Below, piece by piece: positions 9,080 to 17,802 of a DNA stretch of 64,000 nucleotides (its first letter is position 1; each line of letters opens with the position of its first letter). Source of the DNA: Liquorilactobacillus mali KCTC 3596 = DSM 20444. Lineage in GTDB: Bacteria; Bacillota; Bacilli; Lactobacillales; Lactobacillaceae. Both the position numbers and the translations under genes were made by a program. Under the pieces are notes generated by a model, which saw only the letters and a list, made by a program, of their open reading frames with translations, did not search any database and was not told the origin of the DNA. The stretch is from NCBI RefSeq assembly GCF_000260415.1, contig NZ_BACP01000033.1:1-64000 (forward strand). Reading direction: 5' to 3'.

Positions 9080-9736
9080 CTAAACCTGTTCGAATTTCTT
9101 TTGGCGAAGTTCAATGATCGAATCACACTTTTGAGCAACATCAAATTCATGAGTTACGATTACCACACATTTATTTTGTTCATGTGCAATTTGTTTAAAC
9201 AACTCAAGTACGTCATTTGTACTGCTTTCATCAAGATTACCCGTTGGTTCATCAGCCACTACGAATCTTGAATCACAACACATCGTACGTGCAATTGCCA
9301 CTCTTTGCTGCTGCCCACCAGATAATTTCGTTACCTTTCTTTTTGCATTATCTTCATCAATGCCAATCTTATCAAGTAAGGACAAAGCATACCTTTTATC
9401 ACCTGTATGCTTGGCACCAGTAATTGCCATTGCACACAATAAATTATCAAGCGCAGACATGTATGTTAATAGATTGTATGATTGAAATACCATCGAGACA
9501 CATTTTTTTCGATAGTTCATCAAACCAATCTTCTTAAGTTCTTCGCCTTCAAATTCAACTGTACCGCTTTTGGGAGTGTCAAGTCCAGCAATCAATGACA
9601 AGAACGTCGTTTTACCAGAACCGCTCTTTCCGATTATCGCATACAGCTTTCCAGCATCAAACTGTAAATTAATATCTTCAAAGAGCTTTTCATCAGCATT
9701 GTCATACCAATATGTCAGATTTTTTGTTGTAATCAT
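9080..9736 (-). CDS. ABC transporter ATP-binding protein (LolD/MacB class)
   Basis: 218-residue ATPase: Walker A GKSGSGKTT (about 36-44), Q-loop FQSYNLL, signature LSGGQQQR, Walker B FVVADEPTGNLD, H-loop VTHE. This is the class that powers FtsX/MacB-type permeases. It lies 10 bases after the permease gene 9747-11177, with which it forms the transporter. Substrate unknown; such pairs often act in peptide, bacteriocin or lipid handling. Confidence 0.92.
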   Translation of the reverse strand: MITTKNLTYWYDNADEKLFEDINLQFDAGKLYAIIGKSGSGKTTFLSLIAGLDTPKSGTVEFEGEELKKIGLMNYRKKCVSMVFQSYNLLTYMSALDNLLCAMAITGAKHTGDKRYALSLLDKIGIDEDNAKRKVTKLSGGQQQRVAIARTMCCDSRFVVADEPTGNLDESSTNDVLELFKQIAHEQNKCVVIVTHEFDVAQKCDSIIELRQKKFEQV

Positions 9737-9746
9737 ATTCTGCCTC

Positions 9747-11177
9747 CTATAATATCAAAATTTTCTTCGGTTCTAATCGTAAAACATTAACGGTTCCTGC
9801 TAAAATGGCAATCAGGATAATTATCAATCCGAAACCAAACAATTCAATTATTGACATCATATCGACTGATACTTCTAAGTTAGATAAGCTGCTCTGTTGA
9901 TTTCCGACACTCTGACTTTGTTGTGTAGCACCTCCACCACTTGGCATTCCGCCTTGGGTTGGTGCGCCACCTTGGCCTTGACCACTACTAACGGTCATCG
10001 TGCTTGTCGTAGAAGTTGTAGATTGTGAGACGAGTTCCTTAGACATGTAGTTTCCAACAAATCCTCCACCAATTACTGCAATAATTGTCGAGAATATTAA
10101 GACGACAAACATTTCTGTAAAGAATTGGGAAATAACCTTCCATCTTTTCTCACCCATTGAAAGCAAAACTCCAATTTCGTATCTTCTTTCCCGAATCATT
10201 AAAATAACAATCAATGCAAGGATAATTGTTCCAGCAATACTTACTAGCCATACAATCTTATTGGCAAATGATTTAACATTGTTCAGCGGTGTCAACAACG
10301 ATTGATAAGTGCTGTCATCAGTCGTCAATGAGAACTTACTTGTGCTAATCAATTTCTTAGCTTGTTTAATGAATGTACTTGCCTTTGCAGGATTATTCAT
10401 TGTAAACGTTACTGATTCTGCTTTACCAGTTGTTCCCTCAACTTTATTGACGTATTGCGCCGACGTGTAGATTGTGTTGCCTGGATCAGATTGTCCCATT
10501 CCGCCTGTGCTTGCAGTATTAGACGCTTTATATATCCCAACAATCTTCAAAGTACGAACCTTATCGTTCGTATCTTTAACTTTAATCGTTGAGCCAACTT
10601 TTAAGCTATTGTCCTTTGCCAATTCCTTTTCAATGACAACATTATTAGTATCAGCATCGCTGGCTGTTAATCCACGTCCAGAAACCAACTTGGCACTGCT
10701 GCTTGATAGAATAGTAGAAGTACTTGAAACTCCAGAAAGTGTAATGTCACCTTGACTAGAGCTTTGCGACTTACTGCTTCCACCCATTGATGGTCCTTGA
10801 TTGCTTGAAGATGTAGATGTCGTTATTGCAGTAAATGATTTTGCATTTACAGTTGTGCTATTTGTGACATTATAGCTTTTAACATAACTAGACTTAGCTA
10901 TCTTTTTAGCTGTAGCAATGCTGACGCTTGGTAAACTCAAAGTTGTCGGCTTAGACTTACTCTTTCTAGTTTTCTTAAAGGCTTGTTCTCTGTTAGCGGT
11001 CAATGTAACCGTGGCATTTGAACTTTCTTTAGCTGTTGCGATTGCGCTCTTTGCCGCGTTTTGAATAATGATTCCAGATAGTACAAATAATAATATTGCT
11101 GACATCACTAAGAGAAGTAATATCGATCTGCCTTTTTTCTCTTTAATGTTGAGAAAAGCTCTTTTGATAAAATTCAT
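9747..11177 (-). CDS. ABC transporter permease, FtsX/MacB type
   Basis: 476 residues. One N-terminal TM helix (about 17-40) is followed by a large extracytoplasmic domain (about 45-300) extremely rich in Ser/Thr, with a low-complexity TSSSNQGPSMGGSSKS segment. Three C-terminal TM helices carry the FtsX domain (IRERRYEIGVLLSMGEKRW). A second low-complexity loop (about 390-430, rich in Q, G, S) lies between TM3 and TM4. ATG 11177 with GGAGG is chosen over 11210. Partner is the ATPase at 9080-9736. Proteins of this architecture are mechanotransmitters rather than classical channels in the MacB family; the substrate is not evident. Confidence 0.9.
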   Translation of the reverse strand: MNFIKRAFLNIKEKKGRSILLLLVMSAILLFVLSGIIIQNAAKSAIATAKESSNATVTLTANREQAFKKTRKSKSKPTTLSLPSVSIATAKKIAKSSYVKSYNVTNSTTVNAKSFTAITTSTSSSNQGPSMGGSSKSQSSSQGDITLSGVSSTSTILSSSSAKLVSGRGLTASDADTNNVVIEKELAKDNSLKVGSTIKVKDTNDKVRTLKIVGIYKASNTASTGGMGQSDPGNTIYTSAQYVNKVEGTTGKAESVTFTMNNPAKASTFIKQAKKLISTSKFSLTTDDSTYQSLLTPLNNVKSFANKIVWLVSIAGTIILALIVILMIRERRYEIGVLLSMGEKRWKVISQFFTEMFVVLIFSTIIAVIGGGFVGNYMSKELVSQSTTSTTSTMTVSSGQGQGGAPTQGGMPSGGGATQQSQSVGNQQSSLSNLEVSVDMMSIIELFGFGLIIILIAILAGTVNVLRLEPKKILIL

Positions 11178-11387
11178 TCTTTCGCCTCCATGTTTAAAGT
11201 GCCATGACACAACTTTTTTTGGTAACTTCCTCCATTTTTGTTTTATGCCTTACCTAGTTGTTTTAGAGATTGTCCTTCTGCACTTCATTAATGTTAATTG
11301 GAAGTTGTGAATAATTTTAGAATATTTCCCGACAAAAGATTCCATTAAATTTGTTAATATCGTGAACTTCCTTTTCCAAATAAAAAA

Positions 11388-11563
11388 GGGAGTGTGACAT
11401 AAGTTGGTAAGCTTTGAATACTAATACGAAATTACGAACATAAGTATATACTTTGTTACGGGTAATCCGCGGTTAGACTGAAAGTTTCAACTTATGGAAC
11501 ACGTGTATACAAGACAAATAGGGGGCTGGGTCAAAATATACCTTTTGATCCAACCCCCCTGTA
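11388..11563 (+). repeat. Dispersed ~170-bp intergenic repeat, copy A
   Basis: Begins GGGAGTGTGACATAAG, contains ACGAAATTACGAACATAAG and a distal CAACTTATGGAACACG that is complementary to the opening segment, and ends with the GGGGGCTGGGTCAAAA...TTTTGATCCAACCCCC hairpin (11521-11557). Copies B (52126-52300) and C (63240-63405) share the order of these blocks. On the minus strand the terminal hairpin sits 15 bases after the thrE small-subunit stop and may end that transcript. Confidence 0.85.
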
Positions 11564-11572
11564 AATTGATAT

Positions 11573-12007
11573 TTAATGTTTTACAGTAATTCTAAAGTAT
11601 GTTCTGGCTGCCAATTCTGAAATGAAAAATCCCATAGCAATAGCGCCGGCTATCATTGCAACTTGTACCAAATTACTAATTGCTGCCAAGTCATTTCCAA
11701 CGGCAAAATTGCGCACAGCCTTGTATGCCTGTCCCCCAGGGACCAGCGGAACAAGGCTTGGAATATTGAACAAAATCATTGGCATCTTTAATTTGCGAGC
11801 CATAAAGATTGAACTAAGCCCTATCGCTAAAGCAGCTACCGCATTAGCCAGCATTGTACCCCCGTTAGCCATCTTAATCACCAGATAGGTCACCCAGCCT
11901 AATACACCTACCCAACCACAAGAATTAAGTGCTCTATGTGGAATATTAACAATAATGCCAAAACCAATTGTTGCTAAGTAACTGCAAATTATCTGTATTA
12001 TCATCAT
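11573..12007 (-). CDS. ThrE-family exporter, small subunit (DUF3815/YjjB-like)
   Basis: 144-residue integral membrane protein with about four to five helices and the family segment NIPSLVPLVPGGQAYKAVR. It corresponds to the C-terminal part of the one-piece threonine/serine exporter ThrE of Corynebacterium; in Firmicutes and Enterobacteria the two halves are commonly separate (YjjP/YjjB), and in E. coli YjjPB has been tied to succinate export. Twelve bases separate it from the upstream large subunit, so they form an operon. Substrate here is open: amino acid or dicarboxylate. Confidence 0.88.
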   Translation of the reverse strand: MMIIQIICSYLATIGFGIIVNIPHRALNSCGWVGVLGWVTYLVIKMANGGTMLANAVAALAIGLSSIFMARKLKMPMILFNIPSLVPLVPGGQAYKAVRNFAVGNDLAAISNLVQVAMIAGAIAMGFFISELAARTYFRITVKH

Positions 12008-12019
12008 ATCGTACTCTCC

Positions 12020-12772
12020 TCATAAGAAGCGGAAAACAAAAGCAATCCCCATGCCGATTGCACAGGCACTCAAAAGCGCCTCCATCGCACGGGCCATTCC
12101 ACTAAGAAAATGCCCAGCAAATACATCACGAACTGCATTAGTGATTGGTACTCCAGGTACCAGTGGCATTACACCACCAATAGTAATCATTCCAATCTGT
12201 GCCCCTAACTGTAGTCGCACAAATAAAACAGCTATAACTCCTATGAGAAAAGACGCCAAAAATTCACTAACAAACCTGATTTTAAGTCGGTTATTAATTA
12301 AATAATAACAGCTGTATCCAACTCCCCCTGCAAAGGCCGTCGCAATTATATCATGCCAAGATCCGCCATACATTATCATCAGAGTTACACTCACAATCAC
12401 AGCGGCTATCAGCTGTAACCAAAAAGAAAAAAAAGGTGTTGAGATATTTAGTTTTACCAAGTTGTTGCGAAATTCGTTCAACGAAATTTGTCCGTCCTGA
12501 AAAGCTCTCGAATTCTGATTAACGAGGGAAACTTTCTCTAAATCAATCGTCCTCTTTTGGATAGGTTCGACCTGCGCAGCGGCTTGCTCTGGAATTGACA
12601 TTAAAATTCCAGTGGTTGTTTCAAAAATTTTAGGATTATCAATTCCTGCATTACGTGCAATTCGTGTTAGCGTATCATCGACCCTAGCCATATCTGCACC
12701 ATTTTCAATCATGATCTTTCCTGCCATTAAAATTGTTTCAATAATAAGATCGTTTTTAGTCACAAACTTCAC
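12020..12772 (-). CDS. ThrE-family exporter, large subunit (DUF1212/YjjP-like)
   Basis: 250 residues: a cytoplasmic N-terminal part (1-110) with the family motif ENGADMARVDDTLTRIARNAG, then about five membrane helices including GGVMPLVPGVPITNAVRD, the repeat counterpart of the VPLVPG motif in the small subunit. Both halves together make the full ThrE architecture. Only 44 bases separate the start from the MFS gene upstream, and no terminator is visible between them, so the MFS gene may be in the same transcript. Confidence 0.9.
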   Translation of the reverse strand: MKFVTKNDLIIETILMAGKIMIENGADMARVDDTLTRIARNAGIDNPKIFETTTGILMSIPEQAAAQVEPIQKRTIDLEKVSLVNQNSRAFQDGQISLNEFRNNLVKLNISTPFFSFWLQLIAAVIVSVTLMIMYGGSWHDIIATAFAGGVGYSCYYLINNRLKIRFVSEFLASFLIGVIAVLFVRLQLGAQIGMITIGGVMPLVPGVPITNAVRDVFAGHFLSGMARAMEALLSACAIGMGIAFVFRFL

Positions 12773-12816
12773 AACCTTTTTGGGAGAATTATCTAATACA
12801 ATTATAAAAATTGCAA

Positions 12817-13986
12817 TTATTTTTTTAAATTAAAATAAGTAATTATTAGACTGATGATTGTAAATACCAACACCAAAAAAACTATTGTTTCAAACAATAA
12901 TTCGTATGAAAACATTTCAACTATCACACCGCCTAATAAGGGCCCGACTGCATGACCAATTGAAGCCGCAATACTGACAAATCCTTGATATTTTCCTCTT
13001 TCAGAATTACTACTCAGCTTTGCGACAATTGCTGGGATAACTGGGAATGCAATTACCTCACCAAATGTTACTATTATCATTGAAATCATAAAATGTAAAT
13101 AATCTTTCGCAAAAATCAAAGATGCAAAAGCAGCCACAAACATTACATAGCCTAAATATACTTTTTTGAAATCATTTATTCTATATTTTTTATCAAGAAA
13201 ACTGATAATCGGCTGTCCAATTACCACAATTACCCCATTAACTGTCCATAAATAACTATATTTATTTAATCCAATTCCTAGTGATTGCATGTAAACAGAC
13301 AGGTTTGACTGCCACTGTGCATATCCCATCTGAATCATTAAATACGTTAGTAATATTCCGCTGATAATAAGAATACTCCTAGTTGCTGTTTTTTGAGACA
13401 CTTTTCCTTTAGCTGGGTTCTCGCCCTTCTCAATCCTGGTATTTTCAAACACATATTTTGTCAGAGCAATTACAAAAAAAGCTATGTACAATAAAAGTGT
13501 TACGACGAAAATATATCTAATGTTTAATTTGACGACGAAACCCACGATCAATGTTCCTAAGACAACCCCAATATTTGCCATAAAATACATCATGTTGAAC
13601 ACATAACTTGCTTCATGATTCTTAATAGAAGCAGCTAAAGCATTAATAATCGTGTTTGCAATTGCTCCGGCGAAACCATTAACAATCAATAGTATTGGAT
13701 ATGCCGGCCATTTATTGAAAAAAACCAATAACAGCAATGCAACAATCGAAACCATAATTGAAAATAGCATCCAAAGGCGACCATGGCCTTGGTCATATAT
13801 GTACCCGCCAATATAGCTTCCACCAATCATAATTAGTGACTCTATAAATAAAACCATCCCCGCAAGTGCTAAGGATTTTCCCAGATAGTCGTGCATATAT
13901 ACAGTTGTGAGCGGCCAAATGAAACTTGTTCCAGTACTTGAGATCAAGTTCCCTATTAGCAGCCATCTTAATTTTAAACTTTTCAT
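12817..13986 (-). CDS. MFS transporter, DHA1-type drug/metabolite exporter
   Basis: 389 residues with twelve predicted helices and a central charged loop (about 185-205, rich in K/E). TM1 and the first loop resemble MdtG/YttB-like exporters (NLISSTGTSFIWPLTTVYM, then GGYIYDQGHGR as the loop 2-3 motif A). The substrate cannot be inferred. The upstream csp terminator isolates it from the cold-shock gene. Confidence 0.82.
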   Translation of the reverse strand: MKSLKLRWLLIGNLISSTGTSFIWPLTTVYMHDYLGKSLALAGMVLFIESLIMIGGSYIGGYIYDQGHGRLWMLFSIMVSIVALLLLVFFNKWPAYPILLIVNGFAGAIANTIINALAASIKNHEASYVFNMMYFMANIGVVLGTLIVGFVVKLNIRYIFVVTLLLYIAFFVIALTKYVFENTRIEKGENPAKGKVSQKTATRSILIISGILLTYLMIQMGYAQWQSNLSVYMQSLGIGLNKYSYLWTVNGVIVVIGQPIISFLDKKYRINDFKKVYLGYVMFVAAFASLIFAKDYLHFMISMIIVTFGEVIAFPVIPAIVAKLSSNSERGKYQGFVSIAASIGHAVGPLLGGVIVEMFSYELLFETIVFLVLVFTIISLIITYFNLKK

Positions 13987-13999
13987 CTCTCTCCTAACA

Positions 14000-14037
14000 A
14001 AAAAAACCGAAGCGAGACAGCTGTCTCACTCCGGTTG
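14000..14037 (-). terminator. Terminator of csp
   Basis: Perfectly GC-clamped stem (AACCGGAGTGAGACAG with CTGTCTCGCTTCGGTT on the minus strand) followed by eight T. Lies 15 bases after the csp stop. Confidence 0.93.
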
Positions 14038-14052
14038 CTTTTCGACTTTAAA

Positions 14053-14253
14053 TTAGTCTTTTGTAACGTTAACTGCTTGTGGTCCGCGGTCGCTTTCTTC
14101 AACATCGAAAGTAACATGTTGGCCTTCATCTAAAGTTTTGAAACCGTCGCCTTGGATAGCTGAAAAATGAACGAATACATCGCTACCGTCTTCGCGAGTA
14201 ATAAAACCAAAACCTTTGTCTGCATTAAACCACTTTACTGTACCTTGTTCCAT
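14053..14253 (-). CDS. csp: Cold-shock protein, CspA family
   Basis: 66-residue single cold-shock domain that binds single-stranded RNA/DNA and acts as RNA chaperone. RNP1 is KGFGFI (about 13-18) and RNP2 is VFVHF (about 26-30). The ribosome binding site AGGAGG is at the expected distance. About 75 bases or more of untranslated leader precede it, as in other csp genes. It is bounded by its own terminator. Confidence 0.97.
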   Translation of the reverse strand: MEQGTVKWFNADKGFGFITREDGSDVFVHFSAIQGDGFKTLDEGQHVTFDVEESDRGPQAVNVTKD

Positions 14254-14394
14254 GAATAAACTCCTCCTTGTGCCTATCAGGCACTATCTAATAATAGTTG
14301 TAATTCTTGATCGGCACAAATGGGGAAAGTTATTTGAAACATTCTAACCACGGTAACCTATACAAAAATACATCCTTAGTATATCATGTCATCT

Positions 14395-14420
14395 AAAAAA
14401 AGATAGTGCCGTATCACTAT
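14395..14420 (-). terminator. Terminator of the DtxR-family gene
   Basis: ATAGTG/CACTAT stem followed by seven T on the minus strand; the 5' arm overlaps the stop codon. Confidence 0.75.
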
Positions 14421-15064
14421 TTTACAAAAATATAGTGTGCCGCTTTAAAACTAACACTCATTTCTTGGCCTGTTTCTGTAATCATAATCTTAATTGGCCC
14501 TTCAAAAGGAGAATGTCCTATTATTTTTAGCTCATCACCAATTTGCAGCTCAATGTCATCTAAGTAAGTCAATAAATCATGATTATCAATGAAGCGTTCG
14601 ATTTTCACTACTTCCCCATCTTTTGCTTCAGCCAAAACGTTGTGGCCATCTTCTTTATAATCACCATTTTTGTTTGGAATCACCCCGCCATGAGGACAAT
14701 GTGTCGGATGATTTAAGAAAGCATCTAAATGTTCCATTAAGTTCTCACTGGCAATATGCTCAAGTACTTCAGCATCAGTATGAACATCCTGTAATTTGTA
14801 GCCTAATGCAGACACCAAAAATGTCTCCCATAAGCGATGTCTTCGGACTAATCCTTCTGCAACTTTAATACCCTCTTTAGTTAAAGAAATTCCTGCGTAA
14901 GGTGTGTGTACAGCCAAGCCATCTTTAACTAATTTTGCCACCATTTCAGTGACAGACCCAGCCGCAACACTCAGGCTTAATGAAATCTGCTTGTTTGAGA
15001 CCTTTTTCTGGGTCCCACCCAATTCAAAAATGATTTTTAAATAGTCTTCTTTTTTTGGTGTCAA
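14417..15064 (-). CDS. DtxR/MntR-family metal-dependent repressor
   Basis: 215 residues in three parts: winged helix (1-65), dimerisation/metal domain (about 66-140) with RRHRLWETFL, VH.DAEVLEH and HPTHCPHG, and a C-terminal FeoA/SH3-like domain (about 150-215). Metal ligand pattern fits a Mn2+ or Fe2+ sensor that represses uptake genes. The reading frame extends to 15091, but TTG 15064 has AAAGGAG nine bases upstream and begins TPKKEDYLK, the normal family start. No manganese importer is adjacent; its targets are elsewhere. Confidence 0.9.
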   Translation of the reverse strand: MTPKKEDYLKIIFELGGTQKKVSNKQISLSLSVAAGSVTEMVAKLVKDGLAVHTPYAGISLTKEGIKVAEGLVRRHRLWETFLVSALGYKLQDVHTDAEVLEHIASENLMEHLDAFLNHPTHCPHGGVIPNKNGDYKEDGHNVLAEAKDGEVVKIERFIDNHDLLTYLDDIELQIGDELKIIGHSPFEGPIKIMITETGQEMSVSFKAAHYIFVK

Positions 15065-15116
15065 ACAGTTCCACTCCTTTAGCACCCTCATAATTATGTT
15101 AATACATTCACACTAC

Positions 15117-15125
15117 ATTATAGCA
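15117..15125 (-). promoter_or_regulatory. Extended -10 promoter element of the DtxR-family gene
   Basis: Minus-strand TGCTATAAT (TG-N-TATAAT) at 15117-15125, about 53 bases before the TTG start. No good -35 box at 16-18 bases, which fits an extended -10 promoter. Confidence 0.5.
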
Positions 15126-15176
15126 AAAAAAAATCACCCTGCCAAAATAATATAAATACTCTTTTATCAAAGTACA

Positions 15177-16046
15177 CTATTTTTTCAAAACTTGCAGCAT
15201 GTCTTCGGGCAAGTCACACTCAACTTCAATATATTTTTGTGTAAATGGATCTAAAAATTTTAATTTAAATGCATGCAATGCCTGTCTCGTCATTCTATCT
15301 AGATTACCAGCATACAATTTATCTCCGAGTAAGGGGTGACCAATTGAGTCAAAGTGCACTCTAATCTGATGAGTTCTCCCTGTGTGAAGCTTAACCATTA
15401 CTAATGAATTATCACCGATACGGTTCTTTACCCAATATTCGGTAATAGCTTTTTTTCCCCCAGACATAACTTCTCTGCGTATGTTGGAATCCTTTCTTCC
15501 AATCGGTTTATTAATAATTGCATGTCCTGATAACAAATTACCCTCGACAATTGCTAAATAATACTTCTCAAAGTCTTTACGATCAATCTTATCAATCATT
15601 CCTTGGGCGACTTTATTCTTAGCAATTAAAACAATCCCGCTCGTAAAACGATCGAGCCTTGTAATAATATGCGGTACTAGATCATCCGAACCAGATTCAA
15701 CTAAATAGCCTTTTACGTAATTAACAAGTGTCGTTTCTCGATTACTCGGCCCAGGAACAGTTGTCATTCCAGCTATCTTATCAACAATCAGCCAATTCTT
15801 GTCCTCATATAATATCGTAAGTTTACCCTGAGCTGCCACTATATCATCATTATTTTCATTTGGTAGCTTTAGGGTTACCGCTTGATTGCAAGCTACCATT
15901 GTTGTTAGCTTGCAAGGCTTCGTACCAACTATTACTTCGCCTCCACCGCGCCTTATTTGGTTCAAAAGACGTTGGCTTAATCCGTTAGCTAGTAACAATT
16001 TCTTGACAGTTTGTTTAATTTCGCTATTTGTCCATGTATATTCCAT
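15177..16046 (-). CDS. RluA/RluD-family pseudouridine synthase
   Basis: Converts uridine to pseudouridine in 23S rRNA or tRNA. 289 residues: an N-terminal S4-like RNA-binding part (about 1-75) and the catalytic domain with ITRLDRFTSGIVL (catalytic Asp in RLDR), NKPIGR and HTGRTHQIRVH. All conserved family motifs are present. The exact target among RluA/C/D paralogues cannot be decided. It follows the membrane protein at 16058 with an 11-base gap and is probably co-transcribed with it. Confidence 0.92.
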   Translation of the reverse strand: MEYTWTNSEIKQTVKKLLLANGLSQRLLNQIRRGGGEVIVGTKPCKLTTMVACNQAVTLKLPNENNDDIVAAQGKLTILYEDKNWLIVDKIAGMTTVPGPSNRETTLVNYVKGYLVESGSDDLVPHIITRLDRFTSGIVLIAKNKVAQGMIDKIDRKDFEKYYLAIVEGNLLSGHAIINKPIGRKDSNIRREVMSGGKKAITEYWVKNRIGDNSLVMVKLHTGRTHQIRVHFDSIGHPLLGDKLYAGNLDRMTRQALHAFKLKFLDPFTQKYIEVECDLPEDMLQVLKK

Positions 16047-16057
16047 TAACTAAATTC

Positions 16058-16936
16058 CTATCTTATTATCCTTCTCAGTAATCCCAAAATAAAGAGCACT
16101 GCACCAATCCCAATCAGCAACAACCCATAGCTTTGAACTTGATCAAATGTAATTTGTAATAATGTTCCAATCAACCCACTAGCTTGGTCTGCCATACTTG
16201 CAATTTTATTTGGAATCTCTGAATTTCCAATTAAAAAAGCAGTTGCTGCCAGGAAAATACCACTCCATATAGCCGAAATTCCCCAATAATACACAATCCT
16301 AAAAATATTTCGATCATGAATTATTAATAATAACGATAGAACAATAAATGAAATAATTCCAATGATGAATATCAGGTTATTTGTCTTTTTAACATTTGCA
16401 ATCACCTTTGCCAGTTTTGCCGCCGGCGTTGCACTTATTTTGCTGGTAATATAAGAACTCATTTCACTCAAAAATGTATTCTGGGCAGACTGATAAATAG
16501 CACTATCGGTAGAAATACCAGCACTTTCAGCTTTTTTTGTAAGATTTTGCTCAATTTGTTTCTTAATCAATGTACTATCAATTATTTCGCTTTTCCCAGC
16601 ATAAATATTACGTGTAACACTTGCTAAATCTGTCTTAACCTGACTCTTGGTAACTAGGTTAGATGTTAAGGAAGACGGAATGTTATTTTGAGATGCCAAA
16701 GTGGCCACAACACTATTTAGAGTAGCTGTAGCCTGCTTGACGTAAACTGTTTTAGTAACCTCCGAAACAGCTACCTTGACATTCAATATTGTATTTTTCA
16801 GTGCATATGTACCAGCACTCATCATCAATGCTATACCGATAAAAAATACTAAGTACCGGCTTACGCCTTTTCCTGGTTCATTTGTGTATCGTTCTTTTCC
16901 AGTACGTCTGTACGTTTGTCCTGGTTCAATCACCAT
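16058..16936 (-). CDS. Uncharacterised membrane protein
   Basis: Not recognised. 292 residues: a charged cytoplasmic N-terminus (1-25), one TM helix (about 28-48), an extracytoplasmic helical domain (about 50-180, rich in Ser/Thr/Lys/Ala, no cysteine), then three TM helices (about 190-210, 220-240, 265-285) ending in RRIIR. The overall plan resembles membrane sensor or scaffold proteins of Lactobacillaceae with no assigned role. It precedes the pseudouridine synthase by 11 bases. No signal-peptidase or lipobox site is seen. Confidence 0.7.
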   Translation of the reverse strand: MVIEPGQTYRRTGKERYTNEPGKGVSRYLVFFIGIALMMSAGTYALKNTILNVKVAVSEVTKTVYVKQATATLNSVVATLASQNNIPSSLTSNLVTKSQVKTDLASVTRNIYAGKSEIIDSTLIKKQIEQNLTKKAESAGISTDSAIYQSAQNTFLSEMSSYITSKISATPAAKLAKVIANVKKTNNLIFIIGIISFIVLSLLLIIHDRNIFRIVYYWGISAIWSGIFLAATAFLIGNSEIPNKIASMADQASGLIGTLLQITFDQVQSYGLLLIGIGAVLFILGLLRRIIR

Positions 16937-17010
16937 AAAACACCAACCTTTTAAAGTTATCTAAAGTTCCACTATTAGTATAACCCAAAAAATCAGATTA
17001 AAAACAACAT

Positions 17011-17802
17011 CTACTCATTCTTAATCTTAAAGCGTTTCATTACAGCATAACTTCCAAGTAGACAGACTACACCCGTTAGTATTGCCACAACAAATGGCAT
17101 AGCCGGATTCCATTTCCCCACCTGTATATTGGCCCCACCATACCCGATAGTAAAATGGAGAAAAGAATCAGCATTTTTGATAGCATTTCGCATGTGGTCA
17201 TTTTGTGTGGCCATCGAAATCCAATTAATAAAGACCACACCCATTACAAAAAGTCCAATAAAGATATACACTTTGGCCTTTTTAGTGAATAAACTAAAAA
17301 TACTACCTACCATGATTGCTCCGAGCATTACAACCGATGTTGAAATTAGGATAAAACATAATCCCATAAAAGAATTCATTGCCGTACTACCAAAATACTT
17401 GCCATATACCTGCATGTACAGAGAATTTTCCTGCCATGAATGGTGTGTATATGGATTTAAAAGTGCTACAACAATTGCGATTAACTGTCCCAAAATACTA
17501 ATAGCTAAAAAAGAAAGTATTCTTGCTTTCCAAAATGTCTTGCGTGATATTCCATTTTGAATTAATAGTTTGAAATCATTGTAAGAAAAAAGTGCAATTC
17601 CTGAAATAAGAATGGCAAGAATTGGACCTACTTCAGTATTTTTTAAAGCACTGTTGACAGAAAGATTTTCAACTTCAAATCCATTAAATACCCAGGGGAA
17701 GAATAGTGACGAAAAGACTAACCAGACTAACATGTAGCCAAGTTTTCTAAGTGTATTCTTAAAAAAATAATTGGTAACACTAATTTCTTTTTTTGTCATC
17801 AT
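17011..17802 (-). CDS. ABC transporter permease (ABC-2 type)
   Basis: 263 residues with about six membrane helices and no large extracellular domain. Its start overlaps the ATPase stop codon (ATGATG; 17799-17802), so translation is coupled. It is the last gene of the five-gene operon 21663-17011 and is the membrane partner of the ATPase at 17799-18665. YtrA-type GntR regulators are typically encoded with such ATPase/permease pairs; cell-wall-antibiotic response is the usual context. The exported substrate is unknown. Confidence 0.8.
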   Translation of the reverse strand: MMTKKEISVTNYFFKNTLRKLGYMLVWLVFSSLFFPWVFNGFEVENLSVNSALKNTEVGPILAILISGIALFSYNDFKLLIQNGISRKTFWKARILSFLAISILGQLIAIVVALLNPYTHHSWQENSLYMQVYGKYFGSTAMNSFMGLCFILISTSVVMLGAIMVGSIFSLFTKKAKVYIFIGLFVMGVVFINWISMATQNDHMRNAIKNADSFLHFTIGYGGANIQVGKWNPAMPFVVAILTGVVCLLGSYAVMKRFKIKNE

